Source: Clostridia bacterium (lineage in GTDB: Bacteria; Bacillota; Clostridia; DUPQ01). Taken from it: DNA of 6,363 nucleotides. Shown in pieces: positions 1 through 6,140 of this stretch. The position numbers and the translations under genes are program-made. Where the stretch lies: assembly GCA_030592085.1 (NCBI GenBank), contig JAUUZV010000151.1, positions 1 through 6,363 of the forward strand. The letters run 5' to 3'. The notes under the pieces were generated by a model. It made no database searches, was not told the DNA's origin, and was given only the letters and a program-made list of their open reading frames with translations. Position 1 is the stretch's first letter. Each line of letters starts with the position of its first letter.

Positions 1-20
1 AATACGAAGGGGAAACTAAA

Positions 21-923
21 ATGACATTTAAATCAGGATTTGTAGCCGTAATAGGAAGAGCGAATGTGGGGAAATCAACCTTAACTAATTATTTAGCAGG
101 AAGAAAAATTAGTATAATGTCGCCAAAACCACAAACAACAAGGAATACAATTAGAACGATTGTTACTAATGAACAATCTCAAATCATTTTTTTAGATACT
201 CCAGGAATTCATACGCCAAAAAACAAACTTGGAAAGTATATGGTTAATCAAGCATTTAGTTCACTAAAAGATGTTGACTGTGTAGTTTATATTGTTGAAC
301 CTGTAAAAAAAGAAATATTAGAAGCTGATCTTAGAATTATGGAAAATTTAAAAGATAATTCTAAAAAAGTTATTTTACTTATTAACAAGATAGATAGAGT
401 TGAAAAAGATGAACTACTTATATCAATTGATTTATATTCCAAAGCATTACCTTTTGGAGAAATAATTCCAGTTAGTTTACTTAAAAAAGAAAATACAGAA
501 AACTTGAATCAAATTATTTCAAATTATTTACCAGAAGGACCCATGTATTTTGATAAAGATGACTTAACTGATCAACCTGAAAAAGTTATAGTATCCGAAT
601 ATATCAGAGAGAAAATTTTGCTATTTTTACGAGAAGAAGTTCCCCATGGTGTAGGAGTTGAAGTAGTTACTTTTAGTGAACGAAGTGGAAAACAAATGAT
701 TGATATTGAAGCAACCATTTATTGTGAGAGAAAAACTCATAAAGGTATTATTATTGGTAAAAATGGTTCAATGCTTAAAAAGATAGGTTCAAGTGCAAGA
801 AGAGATATTGAAAATCTATTAGCAATGAAAGTGTATTTAACTCTTTGGGTGAAAGTGAAAGAGGATTGGAGAAATTCTAACTTCATGTTAAGAAACCTAG
901 GATATACTGATAATGAGTCTTAA
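21..923 (+). CDS. era: GTPase Era, 30S ribosome assembly factor
   Basis: Era is a GTP-binding protein that binds the 3' end of 16S rRNA and assists late 30S subunit maturation. The 300-residue length is normal for the family. The N-terminal GTPase domain shows G1 GRANVGKS (12-19), the G2 region SPKPQTTR (34-41), G3 DTPG (59-62) and G4 NKID (122-125). The G5 position reads SLL (152-154) where the family usually has SAL or SAK. A C-terminal type II KH domain follows from about residue 190, with the GKNG loop at 246-249. The start is supported by GAAGGGG at 6-12, 8 bases before the ATG. The gene overlaps recO by 11 bases, a common Firmicutes pairing. Its promoter lies outside the window. Family assignment is certain; the G5 change is the only oddity. 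Confidence 0.98.
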   Translation: MTFKSGFVAVIGRANVGKSTLTNYLAGRKISIMSPKPQTTRNTIRTIVTNEQSQIIFLDTPGIHTPKNKLGKYMVNQAFSSLKDVDCVVYIVEPVKKEILEADLRIMENLKDNSKKVILLINKIDRVEKDELLISIDLYSKALPFGEIIPVSLLKKENTENLNQIISNYLPEGPMYFDKDDLTDQPEKVIVSEYIREKILLFLREEVPHGVGVEVVTFSERSGKQMIDIEATIYCERKTHKGIIIGKNGSMLKKIGSSARRDIENLLAMKVYLTLWVKVKEDWRNSNFMLRNLGYTDNES

Positions 924-1635
924 CATCCTTAAAGGAATTGTTATAAAAAGTGTTGATTACAAAGAAAGTGATAAAATTGTTACACTACTTACTTTTGAAA
1001 AAGGTAGAGTAACAGCCATTGCTAAGGGAGTTAGAAAAAAGGGTGCTAAACTTGCACATGCTTCTCAATTTTTATATTGCGGAGAATTTGAGTTAGTGTT
1101 ATCACATAATCGTTTAATTTTAACTGGAGCATCTAATATTCTAGATTTGTCAGAAATATCAAATAATTTAAAAAGATATTATTTTGCTGCTCATTATATT
1201 GATATTGCTAAAGCAATTATTATGGAAGAGCAAGTAGATGAAGATGTAATGAAGTTATTGCTAAATACTCTATATACATTATCTAGGGGTAAATTAGACG
1301 AAAAATTATTAACAATTTTCTTTGAATATAGAATGATAATGTTAAATGGGTTCGCTCCTTTAACAGAGCATTGTGTTATTTGTGGTAAAGAGAGCTCTAC
1401 TATGAAACTATCTGTTGAACATGGAGGATTAGTTTGTTGTTCTGGTGGAATGACCATTGGAAAAGAAGCAATCAAAATAATTGAAATAATTGTTTCATGC
1501 AGTGATCAAGAATTATTTTCCATTAGAATAGACGATAGCATAATAGCTGAATTGTATTTTACTTCAAGAAAATATGTTGAAGGTGTATTTGATAGACAAT
1601 TCACATTCGCAGAACAGGGACTTAAATACGAATAA
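913..1635 (+). CDS. recO: DNA repair protein RecO
   Basis: RecO is the recombination mediator of the RecFOR pathway: it binds single-stranded DNA and SSB, anneals strands and helps load RecA at gaps. The protein has 240 residues, a normal size. The N-terminal part (about 1-80) fits the RecO OB fold, beginning with the typical KGIVIKSVDYKESDKIVTLL (7-26). A helical C-terminal domain follows. A zinc-finger-like element has Cys154 and Cys157, then Cys175 and Cys176 after the GGL turn; a canonical fourth Cys would be expected at 178, which is Gly. The start lies inside the end of era, with only a weak AGGA (899-902) 10 bases upstream, so translation is probably coupled to era. The family call rests on the N-terminal pattern, the CxxC near residue 155 and linkage to era. 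Confidence 0.95.
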   Translation: MSLNILKGIVIKSVDYKESDKIVTLLTFEKGRVTAIAKGVRKKGAKLAHASQFLYCGEFELVLSHNRLILTGASNILDLSEISNNLKRYYFAAHYIDIAKAIIMEEQVDEDVMKLLLNTLYTLSRGKLDEKLLTIFFEYRMIMLNGFAPLTEHCVICGKESSTMKLSVEHGGLVCCSGGMTIGKEAIKIIEIIVSCSDQELFSIRIDDSIIAELYFTSRKYVEGVFDRQFTFAEQGLKYE

Positions 1636-1644
1636 GTAAAGTTA

Positions 1645-1664
1645 ACCATAGTGTATGGTATAAT
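1645..1664 (+). promoter_or_regulatory. Probable priA promoter (extended -10) with overlapping dyad
   Basis: In the recO-priA gap, TATAAT at 1659-1664 is a perfect -10 hexamer and is preceded by TG at 1656-1657 with one base between, the extended -10 arrangement. No good -35 hexamer is seen at 16-18 bp spacing; the nearest, TTAACC at 1642-1647, is only 11 bp away. Extended -10 promoters tolerate a poor -35. Transcription would begin near 1671, giving a leader of about 20-25 bases before the preferred priA start at 1694. A perfect 6-bp inverted repeat, ACCATA / TATGGT (1645-1650 and 1654-1659, 3-base centre), overlaps the -10 by one base and could be an operator. The promoter is inferred from consensus match; the operator role is speculative. 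Confidence 0.6.
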
Positions 1665-1683
1665 AAAGGCAAACAGAATTAAT

Positions 1684-1689
1684 GGGAGA
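1684..1689 (+). promoter_or_regulatory. Ribosome binding site that decides the priA start
   Basis: GGGAGA at 1684-1689 sits 5 bases (counted from the end of GGGAG) before the ATG at 1694. The earlier in-frame ATG at 1682 has only GCAAACAGAATTA before it, with no Shine-Dalgarno sequence, and would put this purine tract inside the coding region. The site therefore favours 1694. Confidence 0.65.
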
Positions 1690-1693
1690 AATA

Positions 1694-4027
1694 ATGAAAG
1701 TTGCTGCTCTTTTATTGGATAATACTACTAAAAACTTTGATAAGGTTTACTATTATAATGCACCGAAAAGATTAAAAGATCAGTTAAAAACAGGTGTTAG
1801 AGTTACAATCCCTTTTGGTCGAGGAAACTCACTACGTATTGCCTATTTTTTATCTTTTGTAAACGAACAAGTTGATTATGAATTAAAAGAAATTATTGAT
1901 ATTGCTGACACACAAAGTGTGCTTTCTAAAAAAATGTTAAAATTAGCACAAAAAATTAGAAGCAATTATTTTTGCACTTATTCACAAGCAATTAATATTA
2001 TGATTCCATCTGGAGCAAAGATGATTCAAGAAAAATATGTAATTAGTGATGGTAAAAAAATAAGATTAAATACTTATTGTAAACAACATAAAAATATTGA
2101 TTTTGATAAATTATCTATTGTGACTGTCCCAAAAAAAAGGGTTAATGTAAAATCAGCAAAACATATTAAATTAGCTATTTCTACTGAAGAAGCAGTTGAT
2201 TTAATAGAATCATTTCAATTAAAAAACGAAAAACAGATTAGATTACTTGAATTATTAGTAGATTATGAAGAGATGATGGTTACTGATTTACAAAATTATG
2301 AAAATATTTCTAGAGCTGTAGTTAAAACTATGGCTAATTATGGATATATAGCAATTTTTGATAAAGAAATTAAGAGAACTTATGATGAAGTAAAACATGA
2401 ACCATATGTAGAACCAGCAAAACTAACTAATTTACAACAAAGTGTCATAAAAGAGTTATCATCTATAATAAAGCAGTCTAAATATGATAAATATTTAATA
2501 AAAGGAGTTACTGGTAGTGGAAAAACAGAAATATATCTACAACTAGCAAAAAAAGCTATTGATTTAGGTAAAGATGTTATTATTTTAGTTCCTGAAATTG
2601 CATTAACACCTATGATGATAAAAAGATTTATGGGACGGTTTGATAATCAAGTAGCTCTTTTACACAGTAGATTATCAGTTCTTCAACGATATGAAGAATG
2701 GGGAAAAATAAACAATGGTAAAGTGAAAATAGCATTAGGTGCACGTTCTTGTTTATTTGCACCATTTAAAAATTTAGGTTTAGTAATTATAGATGAAGAA
2801 CAAGAGTCCTCATATAAAAGTGAAACAACACCTAAATATCATGCTGTTGATGTGGCTAATATGAGATGTCAGATAGATAATAGTTTACTTGTCTTAGGCT
2901 CAGCTACACCATCTATTACAGCTTACAAAGTAATGAGTGATTTAAATAGAGTTTTTACAATTGATAAGAGAATTGCCAATGTTCCACTGCCAAAGGTTTC
3001 TGTAGTTGATATGAGAGAGGAAATTACTAATAATAAACTATCCGTTTTTTCAAAAAAATTAATTAGTGAAATTAAAAAAAACTTAGAAAACAAAGAACAG
3101 ACTATGCTATTTTTAAATAGAAGAGGTTATAGTAGCTTATATTTATGTCATGATTGTGGTGAAACAATAAAATGTGAAAATTGCGATGTATCAATGACTT
3201 ATCATAAAAACCGAAAATTAATGATATGTCATTATTGTGGAGCTACAAAACAAATAAGTAATACATGTCCATCTTGTAATGGACATCAAATGAAAAAAAT
3301 AGGTATTGGGACACAACAGATTGAAGAGGTAACTAGACAGCAATTCCCAAAAGCTAGTATTATTCGAATGGACTTAGATACAACTGGATATAAAAATTCA
3401 CATGGAAAAATTTTACGAAAATTTCAAAATGAAAATATTGATATATTAATTGGAACTCAGATGATTGCAAAAGGACATGATTTTGCAAATGTCACATTAG
3501 TTGGCATTCTATCTGCAGATTCGTTAACAAATGGTTTTAGTATTTATGCACAAGAACGAGCGTTTCAATTAATTACTCAATCTGCAGGTAGAGCAGGAAG
3601 AGGAGCCATACCAGGGCGAGCGATAATTCAAGCGTATGATACTGATAATTATGCAATTAAGTGTGGAATAAAACAAGATTATTATGAGTTTTATAACTAT
3701 GAAATAATTTTAAGAGAACAACTAAATTATCCCCCTTTTGGTATTATTGGTAAAATCATTATGACAGGACTAAATGATAATAATACTTTGTTTTGGACAA
3801 ATAAAGCAAACGACCTACTACAACAACTTGAAGTGGAAGTATCTTATACAGCCAAAGCACCCATTGGCAAAATAAACAGGAAATATAGATATAGAATTGT
3901 AGTTACTGGGAATAATTACATATTAATGATAAAGAAATTAAAAACATTCTATAAATATATATACAAAAAGTTACCAATTGATGTAAAATGTTCCATAGAT
4001 ATAGATGGTAATTATTTAAAGAAATAA
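1694..4027 (+). CDS. priA: Primosomal protein N' (replication restart helicase PriA)
   Basis: PriA is a 3'-to-5' superfamily 2 DNA helicase that recognises stalled or repaired forks and starts primosome reassembly. I prefer the ATG at 1694 (777 residues) over the in-frame ATG at 1682 (781), because it has an RBS and gives the usual start MKVAALLLD. Positions from 1694: the N-terminal 3'-DNA-end binding domain spans about 1-105, with a winged-helix-like region near 165-215. The helicase core has Walker A GVTGSGKT (271-278), motif II DEEQ (367-370, usually DEEH), GSATPS, LNRRGYS, GTQMIAKGHD and motif VI QSAGRAGR (629-636). The zinc-binding insert has all eight cysteines (485, 488, 494, 497, 512, 515, 525, 528). 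It is followed after 12 bases by def. In many Firmicutes coaBC precedes priA; here recO does. Confidence 0.97.
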   Translation: MKVAALLLDNTTKNFDKVYYYNAPKRLKDQLKTGVRVTIPFGRGNSLRIAYFLSFVNEQVDYELKEIIDIADTQSVLSKKMLKLAQKIRSNYFCTYSQAINIMIPSGAKMIQEKYVISDGKKIRLNTYCKQHKNIDFDKLSIVTVPKKRVNVKSAKHIKLAISTEEAVDLIESFQLKNEKQIRLLELLVDYEEMMVTDLQNYENISRAVVKTMANYGYIAIFDKEIKRTYDEVKHEPYVEPAKLTNLQQSVIKELSSIIKQSKYDKYLIKGVTGSGKTEIYLQLAKKAIDLGKDVIILVPEIALTPMMIKRFMGRFDNQVALLHSRLSVLQRYEEWGKINNGKVKIALGARSCLFAPFKNLGLVIIDEEQESSYKSETTPKYHAVDVANMRCQIDNSLLVLGSATPSITAYKVMSDLNRVFTIDKRIANVPLPKVSVVDMREEITNNKLSVFSKKLISEIKKNLENKEQTMLFLNRRGYSSLYLCHDCGETIKCENCDVSMTYHKNRKLMICHYCGATKQISNTCPSCNGHQMKKIGIGTQQIEEVTRQQFPKASIIRMDLDTTGYKNSHGKILRKFQNENIDILIGTQMIAKGHDFANVTLVGILSADSLTNGFSIYAQERAFQLITQSAGRAGRGAIPGRAIIQAYDTDNYAIKCGIKQDYYEFYNYEIILREQLNYPPFGIIGKIIMTGLNDNNTLFWTNKANDLLQQLEVEVSYTAKAPIGKINRKYRYRIVVTGNNYILMIKKLKTFYKYIYKKLPIDVKCSIDIDGNYLKK

Positions 4028-4039
4028 AAGGTATAAAAA

Positions 4040-4528
4040 ATGGCAATTAGAAACATAAGAACTGAAGAAGATCAGATATTAAGAAGAAAATCACGGGAAG
4101 TAACTAAGTTTGATAAACGATTGTTTCAACTTCTTGATGATATGGCAGAAACTATGTATGCAGCACCTGGTGTTGGATTAGCAGGAGTACAAGTTGGCAC
4201 TTTGAAAAGAGTTGCTATAGTTGATATTGGTGATAATTTAATTGAAGTAATAAATGGGGTAGTAATTAAAACTGAGGGAACACAAGTTGAAATTGAAGGT
4301 TGTTTATCAGTTCCTGATGTTTATGGAAAAGTAGAGAGACCTGAAAAAGTAGTTGTTTCATACTTGGATCGTGATGGAATTCAAAAAGAAGTATCTGCAG
4401 AAGGTCTACTTGCTGTAGCGCTATGTCATGAAATTGATCATTTTGAAGGTATACTATTTAGAGATAAAGTTATTGAATATATTAACCTAGAAGATGTTGA
4501 GGAGGGACAGGAAAATCAGCAAATTTAA
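4040..4528 (+). CDS. def: Peptide deformylase
   Basis: Def is a cytoplasmic metalloenzyme that removes the N-formyl group from nascent polypeptides at the ribosome exit. At 162 residues it is a normal bacterial deformylase. All three family motifs are present: motif 1 GVGLAGVQ (44-51; the family usually has GLAA), motif 2 EGCLS (86-90) and motif 3 HEIDH (130-134). Metal ligands are Cys88, His130 and His134, and the catalytic acid/base is Glu131. Motif 3 continues FEG where most members have LxG, and the strand before motif 2 reads ING where INP is common. The start has AAAAGG (4026-4031) 8 bases upstream. The last codons, from 4499, contain the Shine-Dalgarno sequence used for fmt, so def and fmt translation are probably linked. 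The essential residues are intact, so the enzyme should be active. Confidence 0.97.
   Translation: MAIRNIRTEEDQILRRKSREVTKFDKRLFQLLDDMAETMYAAPGVGLAGVQVGTLKRVAIVDIGDNLIEVINGVVIKTEGTQVEIEGCLSVPDVYGKVERPEKVVVSYLDRDGIQKEVSAEGLLAVALCHEIDHFEGILFRDKVIEYINLEDVEEGQENQQI
4499..4506 (+). promoter_or_regulatory. Strong Shine-Dalgarno sequence for fmt, inside def
   Basis: GAGGAGGG at 4499-4506 contains a full AGGAGG core (4500-4505) and is the strongest ribosome binding site in the window. At normal spacing downstream, the only initiation-like codon in the fmt frame is ATC at 4515 (9 bases after AGGAGG). No ATG, GTG or TTG lies between the site and the in-frame ATG at 4539, which is 33 bases away. The in-frame ATG at 4494 and TTG at 4497 lie upstream of it. 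Confidence 0.75.
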
Positions 4529-5450
4529 AATTCTTTTTATGGGAACACCATCATTTGCTGTTCCAGTACTTAAAGCGCTATTATCTAATAAATATGAAAT
4601 AGTCGCCTGTGTGACTCAACCTGATAGAAAAAGTGGTAGAGGAGAAAAAGTTACATATAGCGAAGTAAAAAAAATAGCATTGGAAAATAATATTATTGTT
4701 TTACAACCTGAGAGAATAAAAAAAAGAGATGTATTAGAACAATTAATAGCTACAGGTGCTAATTTGTTTATTACTTGCGCATATGGACAAATTCTATCTC
4801 AAAAAGTTCTAGATATTCCTGTATTTGGTTGCATTAATGTTCATGCATCACTATTACCCAAATATCGTGGCGCAGCACCAATACATAATGCTATTCTACA
4901 AGGAGAAAAAATAACTGGTGTAACCACAATGATGACAGATATTGGAATGGATACTGGTGATATACTAGAAAAAAAAGAAATTAAAATAGATGATAATATG
5001 AGCGTTTTTGAACTTCATGATTCTTTGTCACTATTAGGTAGTGAATTAATTATTGAAACATTACAAAAATATGAAGATAATCTATTAATTAGAAAACCAC
5101 AAGATGAAACAATTGCTACATATGCCCCAATGCTAAAAAAAGAAGATGGAATAATTGATTGGTGCAAAAAAAGTGTAGAAATACACAATCAAGTTAGAGG
5201 GTTATATCCATGGCCCGGTTGCTTTACAACTTTTAAAGGAAAGAGAATGAAGATTGTGAAAGCAAATTATTCTACTAAATCAAGTAATCTTACACCAGGA
5301 ACAATTTTATCATCTTCAAAAGAAAAAATTGAAGTAGCTTGTTCACAAGGAATTTTAAATATTTTAGTTTTACAGTTTGATAATAAACAACAAATGGCTG
5401 TAGAAAAGTGTTATCATAATATCTCAAAAGGTAGTATTTTAGGAGAATAA
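4515..5450 (+). CDS. fmt: Methionyl-tRNA formyltransferase
   Basis: Fmt transfers the formyl group of 10-formyltetrahydrofolate to Met-tRNA(fMet), making the initiator for translation. Numbered from ATC 4515 (311 residues), the N-terminal Rossmann-type catalytic domain has FMGTP (8-12), the loop QPDRKSGRG (35-43), the signature NVHASLLPKYRGAAPI starting at 108, and DIGMDTGD (142-149). Catalytic Asn108, His110 and Asp146 fall at exactly the numbers used for the E. coli enzyme. A C-terminal tRNA-binding domain runs from about 206, including YPWPG. The start is uncertain. The open frame reaches ATG 4494 (318 residues), but that start lacks an RBS and adds MLRRDRK to the usual beginning. The strong RBS at 4499-4506 points to ATC 4515; ATG 4539 would remove the first beta strand. 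It overlaps def by 14 or 35 bases. Identity is certain, start only moderately so. Confidence 0.96.
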   Translation: MSKFKILFMGTPSFAVPVLKALLSNKYEIVACVTQPDRKSGRGEKVTYSEVKKIALENNIIVLQPERIKKRDVLEQLIATGANLFITCAYGQILSQKVLDIPVFGCINVHASLLPKYRGAAPIHNAILQGEKITGVTTMMTDIGMDTGDILEKKEIKIDDNMSVFELHDSLSLLGSELIIETLQKYEDNLLIRKPQDETIATYAPMLKKEDGIIDWCKKSVEIHNQVRGLYPWPGCFTTFKGKRMKIVKANYSTKSSNLTPGTILSSSKEKIEVACSQGILNILVLQFDNKQQMAVEKCYHNISKGSILGE

Positions 5451-5453
5451 ATC

Positions 5454-6140
5454 ATGATATATGGAATTGATATGACTTATATTCTATTAATAATTCCTGC
5501 ATTGGTGCTTTCAATGTGGGCACAGTTACATGTTCAAAAAACTTATAAAAGTTATTCAGTAATTGAAAATAAAAAAAGGTATACAGGAGCTGATGTTGCG
5601 AGAAGAATTCTTGATATAAATAACTTGTTAAATGTTTCTATAAATAGAACTGGTGGAAAATTAACAGATAATTACAACCCAAAGAAAAAAGAGATTAATT
5701 TGTCGATGGATGTATATCAATCTACTTCATTAGCAGCCATTGGAGTAGCAGCCCACGAGGCTGGGCATGCTATTCAGTATAAAGAGAAGTATCAACCACT
5801 GACCATAAGAAAAGTTTTGTTACCAGTCGCTTCAGTAGGCTCAAGTGTTGGCCCATGGATAATAATTGGTGGAATACTTTTAACACTACCTCAATTAACT
5901 ACTATAGGAATTATTTTATTTTCTTTAGCAGTCCTATTTTATCTAATAACGTTACCAATTGAATTTAATGCTTCAAAACGAGCTATTGATATTTTATCTT
6001 CTTCAGAAATACTTGAAGATTATGAGATAATACCTGTTAAAAGAGTACTAAGAGCGGCTTCATTAACTTATGTAGCTTCAGCCCTTACAGCAATATTATC
6101 ATTAGTAAGATTATTATTATTATCAAGGAAAAGACGATGA
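5454..6140 (+). CDS. YugP-type membrane zinc metallopeptidase
   Basis: A 228-residue membrane protein of the putative neutral zinc metallopeptidase family that includes Bacillus subtilis YugP (Pfam Zn_peptidase_2). The zinc motif HEAGH is at 101-105 and lies on AAHEAGHAIQY. Glu170 in PIEFNAS is a plausible third ligand. Hydrophobic segments are seen at about 8-22, 122-143, 148-168 and 203-222. The protein ends in RKRR, suggesting a cytoplasmic C-terminus. A soluble-looking region (about 28-120) holds the catalytic motif. AGGAGA (5441-5446), within the last fmt codons, is 7 bases before the ATG. The stop overlaps the rsmB start as ATGA. Position between fmt and rsmB is common in Clostridia, but substrate and role are, to my knowledge, not established. 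Protease activity is inferred from the motif. Confidence 0.9.
   Translation: MIYGIDMTYILLIIPALVLSMWAQLHVQKTYKSYSVIENKKRYTGADVARRILDINNLLNVSINRTGGKLTDNYNPKKKEINLSMDVYQSTSLAAIGVAAHEAGHAIQYKEKYQPLTIRKVLLPVASVGSSVGPWIIIGGILLTLPQLTTIGIILFSLAVLFYLITLPIEFNASKRAIDILSSSEILEDYEIIPVKRVLRAASLTYVASALTAILSLVRLLLLSRKRR

Noticed and set aside
1..24. Possible tail of an upstream gene ending at TGA 22-24 (ATGA overlap with era) or TAA 17-19.
   Set aside because: Fewer than eight codons are visible in either frame, so no family can be recognised and the frame cannot be chosen.
113..118. TATAAT inside era as an internal promoter.
   Set aside because: No -35 at proper spacing and no TG extension. It is coding sequence in an AT-rich gene, where such hexamers are expected by chance.
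1194..1475. A 93-codon open frame on the minus strand within recO.
   Set aside because: It lies wholly inside recO, which has clear family features. It has no recognisable domain and is best explained as an antisense shadow.
1645..1659. The dyad ACCATA/TATGGT as a terminator for era-recO.
   Set aside because: Only 6 bp, AT-rich, and not followed by a T-run; the sequence after it is a -10 element and purines.
5603..5612. 10-bp palindrome AAGAATTCTT inside the protease gene.
   Set aside because: Short, coding, and not near any start or promoter; likely chance.
6111..6122. Four TTA repeats near the end of the protease gene as a phase-variable microsatellite.
   Set aside because: The unit is three bases, so length changes would not shift frame. 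It simply encodes Leu residues of the last membrane segment.
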